From assembly GCF_000759445.1 (NCBI RefSeq), contig NZ_JRMB01000002.1, positions 1,240,001 through 1,304,000 of the forward strand: a DNA stretch of 64,000 nucleotides, in the 5' to 3' direction. This document shows, piece by piece, positions 20,825 to 29,114 of the stretch (the stretch's first letter is position 1; each line of letters starts with the position of its first letter). Below the pieces are notes generated by a model. The model searched no databases. It was not told where the DNA came from and worked only from the letters and a program-made list of their open reading frames with translations. Both the position numbers and the translations under genes were made by a program. This DNA comes from Pseudomonas lutea. GTDB lineage: Bacteria; Pseudomonadota; Gammaproteobacteria; Pseudomonadales; Pseudomonadaceae.

Positions 20825-22264
20825 ATGCTGCGCAAACTTTCACTGGCCTTTGCCGTGTCGTGTGCTTCGAGTGCAATGGCCGGGGCAGCAGACATGCCGT
20901 TGCCAACCAGGACCGGTTTGGTCAGCGTGTATCAGGAGGCGGTGAACAACAATGCTGATTTGGCTGCAGCCCGCGCCAGCTATGACGCCCAGAAGGAAAT
21001 TGTGCCTCAGGCGCGTGCTGGCCTGTTGCCAAACATCTCGGGCGGCGCCGACATCAATGACACTCGCACCTCGATAGATCAGCCCTCCGCCGTCATCAGC
21101 CGCAGCGGGACGGTCTATCGGGCGACGCTCAGCCAGCCCATCTTTCGTGCTGACCGCTGGTTTCAGCTCAAGGCAGCGAAGGATGTCAGCGAGCAGGCGC
21201 TTTTGCAGCTGTCTGCCACCGAGCAGAACCTGATTTTGCAAAGCGCCGAGGACTACTTCTCCGTCTTGCGCGCGCAGGACAATCTGGCGTCGACGAAGGC
21301 CGAAGAAGCAGCCTTCAAGCGCCAACTTGATCAGGCCCGGGAGCGCTTCGACGTCGGTCTCTCGGACAAAACCGATGTGCTTCAGGCGCAAGCCAGCTAC
21401 GACACCGCGCGAGCTGCACGGATCGTCGCCAAGCGACAGGTTGATGATGCATTTCAGGCGCTGATCACCCTGACCAATCGCGATTACAACTCGATCGAAG
21501 GCATCGTGCATACCTTGCCGGTGCTGGCTCCGACGCCCAATGACGCCAAGGCCTGGGTAGACACTGCAACGCAGCAGAACCTGAATTTGCTGGCCAGTAA
21601 TTACGCGGTCAGCGCCGCCGAGGAGACCCTTCGTCAGCGCAAGGCGGGGCATGCGCCCACCGTGGATGCTGTCGCCCAATATGAGAAGGGCGACAACGAC
21701 CCGCTGGGCTTCACCAATCCCAACTACACCGGACAGAGCTTTCACGGCAGCGTCGAGCAACGCACCATCGGCTTGCAGGTAAACATCCCGATCTACAGCG
21801 GCGGCCTGACCAGCTCGCAGGTACGCGAGGCCTATGCCCGTCTCGGCCAAAGCGAACAACAGCGTGAAGGCATGCGCCGGCAAGTCGTGGAAAACACCCG
21901 AAACCTGCACCGTGCGGTTAATACCGATGTGGAGCAGGTGCAGGCGCGCAAGCAATCCATCATCTCCAACCAAAGCGCGCTGGAGGCCACTGAAATCGGC
22001 TATCAGGTCGGCACGCGAAACATCGTCGACGTCTTGGATGCACAGCGGCAGTTGTACGCGTCGGTGCGCGATTACAACAACACCCGCTACGACTATATTC
22101 TCGACAACCTGCGCCTGAAACAAGCCGCCGGCACGCTGAGCCCTGGGGACTTGCAGGACCTGTCCCGCTTCCTCAAAGCCGATTACAACCCCGACAAAGA
22201 CTTCCTGCCGCCGGACCTTGCAAAGGAAGCGGCAAAGAATTTCGAGCGGCCGACGCAGCGGTAA
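20825..22264 (+). CDS. tolC: TolC family outer-membrane channel protein
   Basis: A 479-residue outer-membrane efflux protein, the exit duct for tripartite pumps or type I secretion. Signal peptide MLRKLSLAFAVSCASSAMA, then paired OEP repeats: long helices with LSATEQNLILQSAEDYFSVLRA and ERFDVGLSDKTDVLQAQASYD in the first half, and NIPIYSGGLTSSQVREA and GYQVGTRNIVDVLDAQRQLY in the second. ATG 20825 is preferred to the ATG at 20819 because TAGGGA is then at normal spacing. tolC is close to nudF and parE in E. coli as well. The gene is followed by the repeat region. Confidence 0.93.
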   Translation: MLRKLSLAFAVSCASSAMAGAADMPLPTRTGLVSVYQEAVNNNADLAAARASYDAQKEIVPQARAGLLPNISGGADINDTRTSIDQPSAVISRSGTVYRATLSQPIFRADRWFQLKAAKDVSEQALLQLSATEQNLILQSAEDYFSVLRAQDNLASTKAEEAAFKRQLDQARERFDVGLSDKTDVLQAQASYDTARAARIVAKRQVDDAFQALITLTNRDYNSIEGIVHTLPVLAPTPNDAKAWVDTATQQNLNLLASNYAVSAAEETLRQRKAGHAPTVDAVAQYEKGDNDPLGFTNPNYTGQSFHGSVEQRTIGLQVNIPIYSGGLTSSQVREAYARLGQSEQQREGMRRQVVENTRNLHRAVNTDVEQVQARKQSIISNQSALEATEIGYQVGTRNIVDVLDAQRQLYASVRDYNNTRYDYILDNLRLKQAAGTLSPGDLQDLSRFLKADYNPDKDFLPPDLAKEAAKNFERPTQR

Positions 22265-22341
22265 TCAACGAACGTTGAAGGTGTACGCGCTTGCCTGGGG
22301 ACATTGGCAAATTTAGCGAGGTGGCCGGCTGACACCCCGCG

Positions 22342-22366
22342 TTCGCCAGCAAGCCGGCTCCTACAG
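22342..22366 (+). repeat. REP element (GCCAGCAAGCCGGCTCCTAC type)
   Basis: Imperfect palindrome of the pseudomonad REP family, the first in tandem unit 1. Closely similar copies lie at 22808-22832 and 23270-23294, and one more with a single change at 50222-50246. Confidence 0.85.
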
Positions 22367-22567
22367 ATGCGTTTTGCGCCTTCGAGTGCAGATCGGCAGC
22401 AGTGCGCGTTGCACTATCGAATACAGAGCAGCAGCAGTGCGCGTTGCTCCATCGAATGCAGAGCAGCAGCAGTGTTGCTCCATCGAACGCAGGCCAGCAG
22501 TCAGTGCGTGTTGCTTCATCGAATGTAGGTCAGCAGCCAGGGGATGCAGCGTTGTGGCGGTCATCGA

Positions 22568-22590
22568 TTCGCGGGCAAGCGCGCTCCTAC
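22568..22590 (+). repeat. REP element (GCGGGCAAGCGCGCTCCTAC type)
   Basis: Second REP of unit 1. An inverted copy lies at 22744-22767, so the pair forms a BIME-like unit. Confidence 0.85.
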
Positions 22591-22743
22591 GATGGTGGCG
22601 TCACATTCATAATCGGCGTCTGCACAGAGGTTTTTGCCAGCGTTGCTAATCAAAGCCCGGCGCAAGACGTTGCCGCTTCGCTGGCCACGGATGCCCAGCG
22701 CAAAAAATGGCACCTTGCTGTAACGCATGCCCTGCGCAAAACC

Positions 22744-22767
22744 TGTAGGAGCGCGCTTGCCCGCGAA
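22744..22767 (-). repeat. Inverted REP element
   Basis: TGTAGGAGCGCGCTTGCCCG, the reverse complement of the REP at 22568; closes unit 1. Confidence 0.85.
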
Positions 22768-22807
22768 AATTGGCACATTCAGCGCCATGGTCGGCTGACA
22801 CCCCGCG

Positions 22808-22832
22808 TTCGCCAGCAAGCCGGCTCCTACAG
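22808..22832 (+). repeat. REP element in repeat unit 2
   Basis: Identical to the copy at 22342, with the same flanking bases; start of tandem unit 2. Confidence 0.85.
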
Positions 22833-23029
22833 ATGCGTTTTGCGCCTTCGAGTGCAGATCAGCAGCAGTGCGTGTTGCTCTATCGAATACAGAGCAGCAG
22901 CAGTGTTGCTCCATCGAATGCAGAGCAGCAGCGGTGTTGCTCCATCGAACGCAGGCCAGCAGTCAGTGCGTGTTGCTTCATCGAATGTAGGTCAGCAGCC
23001 AGGGGATGCAGCGTTGTGGCGGTAATCGA

Positions 23030-23052
23030 TTCGCGGGCAAGCGCGCTCCTAC
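23030..23052 (+). repeat. REP element in repeat unit 2
   Basis: Same sequence as 22568-22590, second REP of unit 2. Confidence 0.85.
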
Positions 23053-23205
23053 GATGGTGGCGTCACATTCATAATCGGCGTCTGCACAGGGGTTTTTGCC
23101 AGCGTTGCTAATCAAAGCCCGGCGCAAGACGTTGCCGCTTCGCTGGCCACGGATGCCCAGCGCAAAAAATGGCACCTTGCTGTAAAGCATGCCCTGCGCA
23201 AAACC

Positions 23206-23229
23206 TGTAGGAGCGCGCTTGCCCGCGAA
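23206..23229 (-). repeat. Inverted REP element in repeat unit 2
   Basis: Same as 22744-22767; closes unit 2. Confidence 0.85.
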
Positions 23230-23269
23230 AATTGGCACATTCAGCGCCATGGTCGGCTGACACCCCGCG

Positions 23270-23294
23270 TTCGCCAGCAAGCCGGCTCCTACAG
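23270..23294 (+). repeat. REP element in partial repeat unit 3
   Basis: Same as 22342-22366; followed by the truncated nested array that runs into the waaA stop codon. Confidence 0.85.
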
Positions 23295-23425
23295 ACGCGT
23301 TTTGCCCCTTCGAGTGCAGATCGGCAGCAGTGCGCGTTGCTCCATCGAATACAGAGCAGCAGCAGTGTTGCTCCATCGAACGCAGGCCAGCAGTCAGTGT
23401 TGCTCTGTTGAATGCAGGCCGGCAG

Positions 23426-24700
23426 TCAGTGCAGCAACCGCGCGATCCCATCCAGCAGTTTCTGCAGCGCGCCCTGATTGGCCTTCATCACGGCAAGGCC
23501 GGCGTCGGCTATCTCTTTCGCTCGCTCGGGCTGGTCGATCAATCTCCGAACGGCTGCGGCCAATTCGGCTGAGTCACTGACCTCTTCAAGAGCTCGGGCA
23601 TTGCGCAGCATCGCGGCGATTTCGAGGAAGTTGAAGAGATGGGGGCCACTCAAAACGGGCTTACCGAGTGCCGCCGGCTCCAGCAGGTTATGACCGCCAT
23701 TGGGGACCAGACTACCGCCGACGAAGGCAAGGTCGGCCAGTGCGTAGAGAAACAGCAACTCCCCCATCGTATCGCCTACCAGAACCGAAGTGCCGTGGGT
23801 GACTGACTCTCCGGTCGAACGTCGCACGCTCATAAACCCCTGTTGCTGGCTGAGCTCAAACACGCTGCTGAATCGCTCCGGATGACGGGGCACCAGAATC
23901 AACAGCGCGTCAGGATGGCTTTCCATCACTGCGCGGTGGGCGGCCAAGACCACTTCGTCTTCGCCCGCGTGGGTGCTTGCGGCTATCCACACTGGACGCG
24001 CCAGGGTTTGCCACTGCTTGCGCTGCTCAATGGCACTGGCCAGCAGTTGCGGATCAATGGTCAGGTCGAATTTGATCGAGCCGGTCACGGTGACGCACTC
24101 CGGCCGGGCGCCCAAATCGCGAAAGCGCTGCGCTTCGGTTTCGGTCTGCACGGCAATCAGGCTCATCTCGGCAAGCATCGGACGCGTCAGGCCGGCAAAA
24201 CGTCCATAGCCGCGCGCGGAGCGTTCCGACAGTCGCGCGTTCGCCAATACCGTCGCGATGCCGCGCTTCGCACATTGGTGAATGTGGTTGGGCCACAGCT
24301 CGGTTTCCATGATCACGCCAATCTTCGGCTGGACGTGATCGAGAAAACGCGCGGCTGCCCATGGGAAGTCGTAGGGCAGATAACAGTGCTGGACGCGTGG
24401 TTCGTTGGCAAAAAGGGATTGAATCCGCTCCGACCCCGTGGGCGTCATGCACGTAACAGTGATCGGCAACTGCGGATAGCGGGCCAGCAACGCCCGAATC
24501 ATCGGTGCTGCCGCGATACTTTCGCCCACGGACACCGCATGAACCCAGATGCCGCCGCGCTGCATGGCGGGCAGACCCAGCGCAAAGCGCTCGCCGACAC
24601 GCTGTGCATACGCCGGCGCCTTGCGCGCGCGCAGCCAGAGGCGCAGGGCGATCAGTGGAAGGCCAAGGTGAAACAGGATGCTGTAGAGGGTTCTATTCAT
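23426..24700 (-). CDS. waaA: 3-deoxy-D-manno-octulosonic acid (Kdo) transferase
   Basis: Adds Kdo from CMP-Kdo to lipid IVA at the inner face of the inner membrane. The 424-residue GT30 enzyme has an N-terminal membrane anchor (YSILFHLGLPLIALRLWL) and the motifs WVHAVSVGES (catalytic Glu), METELWPNHIH, ASTHAGEDE and GGSLVPNGGHNLLEPAALGKP. Length and motifs are normal. ATG at 24700; the SMR gene starts divergently about 145 bases away. The stop codon at 23426 lies at the edge of the tolC-waaA repeat array, and the bases around it share the repeat sequence ACTGACTGC. Confidence 0.96.
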   Translation of the reverse strand: MNRTLYSILFHLGLPLIALRLWLRARKAPAYAQRVGERFALGLPAMQRGGIWVHAVSVGESIAAAPMIRALLARYPQLPITVTCMTPTGSERIQSLFANEPRVQHCYLPYDFPWAAARFLDHVQPKIGVIMETELWPNHIHQCAKRGIATVLANARLSERSARGYGRFAGLTRPMLAEMSLIAVQTETEAQRFRDLGARPECVTVTGSIKFDLTIDPQLLASAIEQRKQWQTLARPVWIAASTHAGEDEVVLAAHRAVMESHPDALLILVPRHPERFSSVFELSQQQGFMSVRRSTGESVTHGTSVLVGDTMGELLFLYALADLAFVGGSLVPNGGHNLLEPAALGKPVLSGPHLFNFLEIAAMLRNARALEEVSDSAELAAAVRRLIDQPERAKEIADAGLAVMKANQGALQKLLDGIARLLH

Positions 24701-24845
24701 GGGCGCGGAGTTTATCAGTCAATCGCTGTCAAATTCGCATCAAGAGTCGCTTCCAGAATCGCTTCCGGCGCAGGACAGGCGAGCCTGGTTGTTCCCCACC
24801 GGGATAGCCGCTTTAATGTCGGCCACTGAAAAGGAGCTGCACCGA

Positions 24846-25178
24846 ATGTCCGCCTACTACCTGTTGGCCATCGCTATTTGTGCCGAGGTCATCGGCACTG
24901 TCTCCATGAAAGCCGTAAAAGGCTTCAGCACGCCGATTCCACTGCTGCTGGTGATCGTCGGCTATGCCATCGCATTCTGGATGCTCACGCTGGTGGTGCG
25001 AACCATCCCGGTCGGCGTTGCGTATGCCGTGTGGGCCGGCATGGGGATTGTCATGGTCAGCATCGCTGCGCTGTTTATCTACGGCCAGAAACTCGATTTG
25101 CCTGCCATCGCCGGTATGGGGCTGATCGTCGCAGGGGTCGTGGTGATCCAGCTATTCTCGAAGACGGCGGGACATTAA
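24846..25178 (+). CDS. EmrE-like small multidrug resistance (SMR) transporter
   Basis: A 110-residue protein with four transmembrane helices. It is a proton-coupled exporter of quaternary cations or, in some subgroups, guanidinium. The first helix carries AICAEVIGTVSMKA, with the essential membrane glutamate of the SMR family; GVAYAVWAGMGIV in helix 3 is also conserved. ATG 24846 has AAGGAG about 11 bases upstream; the frame is open to 24699 but the extra part is not SMR-like. It has the same position next to waaA as PA4990 (recalled). Substrate not predictable from the sequence. Confidence 0.93.
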   Translation: MSAYYLLAIAICAEVIGTVSMKAVKGFSTPIPLLLVIVGYAIAFWMLTLVVRTIPVGVAYAVWAGMGIVMVSIAALFIYGQKLDLPAIAGMGLIVAGVVVIQLFSKTAGH

Positions 25179-25241
25179 GGGGTTACTGAAAACAGCCATC
25201 CCCTATAATGCCCGGCATTCGTTTCGCCATTTGAGGTGCCC

Positions 25242-26417
25242 ATGTCATCTGCTATTTCCACTGATGTCCTGATTGTCGGCGCAGGCGTTGCCGGCCTCTG
25301 GCTCAACGCGCGGCTGCGGCATCAAGGCTTCTCGACGGTGGTGGTGGAGAAGGCCAGCCTTGGTGGTGGCCAGACATTGAAGTCCCAGGGGATCATTCAC
25401 GGCGGTGCAAAATATGCGCTGCACGGCGCGCTGTCGGGCGCGTCGGAAGCCATCGCCGACATGCCTCGTCGGTGGCGCGAAGCGCTGGCCGGCAAAGGCG
25501 AACTGGATCTCTCGGGCGTACGCCTGCTCTCTGAAGCTCACTATCTCTGGTCGCCTGGCACCATCGCGGGCAACCTGACCAGTTTCTTCGCCAGCAAGGC
25601 CGTGCGCGGCCGTGTCGATCAGGTCAAGGGCAGCGACTTGCCGCCAGCACTGCAAGACCCTAGGTTCAAGGGCAAGGTCTACCGGCTGGCCGAGCTGGTC
25701 ATCGACATCCCCAGCCTGGTGAAAAAACTGGCCGACCTGGCCGGCGACAGCTTGCTTGCGGGCCAGAACATCGAACCGCTGCGCCAGGATGGCGAACTGG
25801 TCGGACTGCGCGTCGACGGCCGCGACATTCATGCCCAGCGAGTGGTGCTCAGCGCCGGCGGTGGAATGGCTGACCTGCTGCAGGCACTCAACGTGAGTCA
25901 GCCGGCCATGCAACGCCGCCCCCTTCACATGGTGCTGGTCAAGGGCCCGACGCTCAAACCGCTCTATGCGCATTGCCTGGGCGGCGGGCCCAAGCCGCGG
26001 ATCACCGTGACCACACACCCTGCGGCCGACGGCCAGTGGGTCTGGTACCTGGGCGGCGACATCGCCGAGGCTGAAGGCGTCGCCCGCGAACCCGCCGAGC
26101 AGATTGCCGCAGCCAAAAAAGAGCTCACCAACCTGCTGCCCTGGGTGGACCTCAGCCAGGCGCAATTCGCCACCTTGCGCGTGGACCGTGCCGAGCCGCA
26201 GCAAAGCGGGCTGGTGCGCCCCGACAACGCCTTTCTGGACGTGCAGGGCCGCTTGATGGTGGGCTGGCCGACCAAACTTGCTCTGGCGCCCGATTTTGCC
26301 GACCGCGTGCTGGCATCGCTGTCGCGCGATGATATCCACCCCACACCCCAGCCACCCTACACGGACTTTCCAAAGCCGCCCCTTGCCATTCCGGTCTGGG
26401 ATCAACTGCTGCCATGA
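25242..26417 (+). CDS. FAD-dependent oxidoreductase (DAO family)
   Basis: 391 residues. An N-terminal Rossmann motif VLIVGAGVAGLWLNARL binds FAD, followed by VVVEKASLGGGQTLKSQGIIHGG, a D-amino-acid-oxidase-like second motif. VVLSAGGGMADLLQAL is in the middle region. The substrate is unknown. ATG 25242 follows TTGAGG at good spacing; a GTG two codons upstream is less likely. The stop overlaps the next start by four bases (ATGA), so the protein is probably made together with the aldo/keto reductase, suggesting a shared small-molecule pathway. Confidence 0.88.
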   Translation: MSSAISTDVLIVGAGVAGLWLNARLRHQGFSTVVVEKASLGGGQTLKSQGIIHGGAKYALHGALSGASEAIADMPRRWREALAGKGELDLSGVRLLSEAHYLWSPGTIAGNLTSFFASKAVRGRVDQVKGSDLPPALQDPRFKGKVYRLAELVIDIPSLVKKLADLAGDSLLAGQNIEPLRQDGELVGLRVDGRDIHAQRVVLSAGGGMADLLQALNVSQPAMQRRPLHMVLVKGPTLKPLYAHCLGGGPKPRITVTTHPAADGQWVWYLGGDIAEAEGVAREPAEQIAAAKKELTNLLPWVDLSQAQFATLRVDRAEPQQSGLVRPDNAFLDVQGRLMVGWPTKLALAPDFADRVLASLSRDDIHPTPQPPYTDFPKPPLAIPVWDQLLP

Positions 26418-27223
26418 ATACCCTGCACGATCTGCATCGACCGCTCGGCGCGCTTGGCATCAACGTTTCCCCTCTGGGCCTGGGCACGGTGAAACTGGGT
26501 CGGGACCAGGGTGTTAAGTACCCCAATGGCTTCAAAATTCCTGATGACTTTGAAGCGCAGATGCTGCTCAAGATGGCCCGGGATCTGGGCATCAACCTGA
26601 TTGATACCGCGCCGGCGTACGGTCGCAGTGAAGAGCGTCTCGGGCCTCTGCTGCGCGGACAACGTCAGGATTGGGTGATCGTCAGCAAGGTCGGCGAGGA
26701 GTTCGAAGCCGGTCAGTCGCGACACGATTTCAGCGCTGCCCACACGCGCCTGTCGGTGGAACGCAGTCTCCAGCGCCTTGAGACGGACTTCATCGACCTG
26801 GTGCTGGTGCATTCCGACGGCAATGATTTGCACGTGCTCAACGAGTGCGCCGTTTACCAGACCCTGACCGAGCTCAAGCGCGAGGGCAAGATTCGCGGGT
26901 TCGGGTTTTCCGGCAAGACCGTCGAGGGCGGACTGTTGGCGTTGCAGCAGGGCGACTGCGCAATGGTCACTTACAACCTCAACGAACAGGGCGAGAAACC
27001 GGTTCTGGACTACGCTGCCGCACACAACAAAGCGGTGCTGGTCAAAAAGGCGCTGGCGAGCGGACATGTATGCCTGAGCCCCGGTGTCGATCCGGTGCGC
27101 GCCAGTTTCGAGCTGCTGTTTGAGCATCCTGGCGTAACGGGTGCTATCGTCGGCACCATCAATCCGCTGCATCTGGCCCATAACGTGGCAACCGCCGCTG
27201 CCGTGATCCGTCGTCAGTCCTAA
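26414..27223 (+). CDS. Aldo/keto reductase
   Basis: A 269-residue NADPH-type aldo/keto reductase. GLGTVKLGR at the first strand, NLIDTAPAYGRSEERLG containing the catalytic Asp and Tyr, VSKVGEEF with the Lys, and LVLVHSDGND with the His, i.e. the full D-Y-K-H tetrad. The end GAIVGTINPLHLAHN is the cofactor region. It overlaps the upstream oxidoreductase gene by four bases. Substrate unknown. Confidence 0.9.
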   Translation: MNTLHDLHRPLGALGINVSPLGLGTVKLGRDQGVKYPNGFKIPDDFEAQMLLKMARDLGINLIDTAPAYGRSEERLGPLLRGQRQDWVIVSKVGEEFEAGQSRHDFSAAHTRLSVERSLQRLETDFIDLVLVHSDGNDLHVLNECAVYQTLTELKREGKIRGFGFSGKTVEGGLLALQQGDCAMVTYNLNEQGEKPVLDYAAAHNKAVLVKKALASGHVCLSPGVDPVRASFELLFEHPGVTGAIVGTINPLHLAHNVATAAAVIRRQS

Positions 27224-27259
27224 GACGCACGGCCGACCCCAACGCAAGAAGGAGCCGAA

Positions 27260-28225
27260 ATGCCGCGCACCCTGATTCGGAAAAACCCGAGTAACTTCAA
27301 AACCCTGCCGTTATTCGTCGAAGCCACCCCGGAAGGCCTGACCTACCAGAGCGTCGGGATGCCTCTCAATTTCGCTCAAACTCTGGCACGGCGTCGCAAA
27401 ATCGAGGTGCAGGACTGCGACCGGTTTTCCACCGAACTGGCCAACCTTGGCGTGTCGGTACGCCTGACGCTCAGCTGGCAAAACCGTGACTACTGGGTGC
27501 TGGTTCGCCAACGTCGGCAGGATCGGGGCGATGTGGTGCTCAAGCTGATCTCCGGCTATGTGCCGGCGCACGAGCTGAATCTGCCCCTGCACACCGCAGT
27601 TCAGGAAGTCGCCGAGGAATGCTTGATCGAGACCCCCCAGGGCTGGCTCGGCGGGCGCTTCAACGACACTTGGTTGCCGGCGCCCTACTCCGCAGCCCTG
27701 CATTACCGTGAAGCGATGCCGTTTCGCCTGAGCCCGCTGTCCGGCGCGGCGCGGCCTGTAAAATGCGGCAGCCTGACGTTGATCGAGCGGCCGCGCGCTT
27801 ACGTACACCTGCCGACCGCCTCGCTGCAGTTGATTTACGACATGCGTCTGGAAGTCCCGAAAGAGGCGCGTCCGCTGAGCCTGTTTCATGTGGATGAGAG
27901 CCTGGAGAACAACGAACTGGTGGCGCGGCTCAATCGCAGCAAACCGGACCTCTATTTGATGCCACTGGAAAACGGCTCTCCGCTGCCCGAGCTGTACACG
28001 CTGAAAAACGACAAACTGTCACCCGCCGGCACCCGCGGTCTTTATCTGGCTGAGAGTTTCGCCGCGCAGGAAGGCTGGGTGGTACGTGAGGAACGCATTC
28101 GCTGGAAGGACTGGTTGGTGCAGCAGGGCATGACGCCGAAGAAGAAACCCAAGTCAGGGTTGACCAAACTGCGAATCAAGGCGCGGCGATTGGTCAGACT
28201 GGTTCGTGGCGGCTTGCACAAATAA
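27260..28225 (+). CDS. Conserved protein with Nudix-like helix (PA4993-type)
   Basis: A 321-residue conserved pseudomonad protein of unknown function. The middle carries LHTAVQEVAEECLIETPQGW, which resembles the RE-U-x-EE core of a Nudix box (QEVAEE). The spacing to the upstream G and E is two residues longer than the consensus, so it looks like a diverged Nudix fold rather than an active one. The C-terminus is strongly basic (KKKPKSGLTKLRIKARR), suggesting nucleic-acid or membrane contact. AAGGAG lies 9 bases before the ATG. It follows the aldo/keto reductase after 36 bases. Confidence 0.7.
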   Translation: MPRTLIRKNPSNFKTLPLFVEATPEGLTYQSVGMPLNFAQTLARRRKIEVQDCDRFSTELANLGVSVRLTLSWQNRDYWVLVRQRRQDRGDVVLKLISGYVPAHELNLPLHTAVQEVAEECLIETPQGWLGGRFNDTWLPAPYSAALHYREAMPFRLSPLSGAARPVKCGSLTLIERPRAYVHLPTASLQLIYDMRLEVPKEARPLSLFHVDESLENNELVARLNRSKPDLYLMPLENGSPLPELYTLKNDKLSPAGTRGLYLAESFAAQEGWVVREERIRWKDWLVQQGMTPKKKPKSGLTKLRIKARRLVRLVRGGLHK

Positions 28226-28233
28226 CCCGCTCT

Positions 28234-29046
28234 TCAGCCCTTGGGAGTGAGGCGCCTGTCACGCCAGGTCCGCAACTGGGCGAAGAAATGGAAATACCGG
28301 TTTTCGCGCTTGCCCATTCCGCGCTTTGGCGAAAAGGACTCCTCGGCAAACGCACCGGTAATGCGCACCCGCGAAGCGGTCGTTGGCAGGGTGCAAACCC
28401 GGGCGTCGGCCTTCAGGAGTGCGTATTTGAGCAAGCGTTCCGAATGCAGCTTGCGCCCCGTCGCTTCGCAGAACTCGAAGATGCGCTCGATCCGCTTGCC
28501 ATAAGCGCGGTACACATCGCGACCACAAATGGCGAAACGATCGTTCAACCCGCCCCACCACTGCCAGTCCGGTATATAGGCATTCATGCGCCGGGCCTCT
28601 GGAGAATGGAAGACATAGTCCGGCAGCGGCGAATGAAAGAAGTTGTCGGGGCGGACGAATACCACGAAATCCGGATCAAAGGACTCCATCATGCCCGTCA
28701 CGGTGTGGAGGGAGTTGAGCTGGTAGATCAGGTTGCGCAGTGAGACGTGCTCATCGGCCCACGTATCCCCCAGTGCTTTCACACGTTCGAAATCCCAGCG
28801 TTCAAGCACCCCGTCGGTGGACTCGAGAACGCCCGTCATCGGTTGGAAAACGGTGTAGTTTTCAGCCTTGAGTTCGCCCTTCTCGGCCGAGCGCTGGTTG
28901 TGCACTTCGTCGATCTTGTACAGGTGGTAAAAGCATTTGACGTTGCTGCCCTTGGGCAACTGGCCAAGCACGTTCGCCTCGATCGAGGGAAAACAGATTT
29001 CCGAGTTTCGCGGAATACCAAAAAACGCGACCGCAATGTTCAGCAC
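28234..29046 (-). CDS. Putative core-locus glycosyltransferase-like protein
   Basis: A 270-residue protein I cannot assign to a named enzyme. It starts with a single beta-strand-like segment (LNIAVAFFGIPRNSE) and contains FDPDFVVFVRPDNFFHSPLP, where an acidic RPD pattern resembles the metal-binding region of nucleotide-sugar transferases, and LNDRFAICGRDVYRAYGKRIE. The C-terminus is basic. Start taken as GTG 29046 because GGAGAG is 7 bases upstream; an ATG at 29073 lacks a ribosome-binding site. It begins the envelope locus and converges with the preceding plus-strand gene after 8 bases. Confidence 0.55.
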   Translation of the reverse strand: MLNIAVAFFGIPRNSEICFPSIEANVLGQLPKGSNVKCFYHLYKIDEVHNQRSAEKGELKAENYTVFQPMTGVLESTDGVLERWDFERVKALGDTWADEHVSLRNLIYQLNSLHTVTGMMESFDPDFVVFVRPDNFFHSPLPDYVFHSPEARRMNAYIPDWQWWGGLNDRFAICGRDVYRAYGKRIERIFEFCEATGRKLHSERLLKYALLKADARVCTLPTTASRVRITGAFAEESFSPKRGMGKRENRYFHFFAQLRTWRDRRLTPKG

Positions 29047-29114
29047 TGACGAACTCTCCGAATGCACGGCCATGGGCACGAATGCATTTTAAAGGCCATG
29101 GACTTCCTGCCTGC

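Larger units (their letters stand above)
22304..23425. repeat. Tandem 464-bp repeat array with REP and nested short repeats
   Basis: The 1.16 kb between tolC and waaA holds no credible gene. It consists of about 2.4 copies of a long unit starting at 22304, 22770 and 23232 (periods 466 and 462). Each full unit contains a forward REP, a nested array of 31-36-base repeats built around CAGCAGCAGTG...TTGCTCCATCGAATGCAGAG, a second forward REP, about 150 bases of spacer and an inverted REP. The third unit stops inside its nested array at the waaA stop codon. Copies 1 and 2 are nearly identical, which points to recent duplication. Confidence 0.95.

Noticed and set aside
22402..23025. 207-residue plus-strand ORF rich in QQQC, SSN and GQQ in the tolC-waaA gap, and related ORFs on both strands
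   Set aside because: It reads through the short tandem repeats and REPs, is low in complexity, has no ribosome-binding site and is repeated in the next unit. It is repeat-derived, not a gene.
22380..23425. Possible CRISPR array because of regularly repeated 31-36-base units
   Set aside because: The units follow each other without unique spacers, vary in length, and there are no cas genes or leader. It is a tandem repeat.
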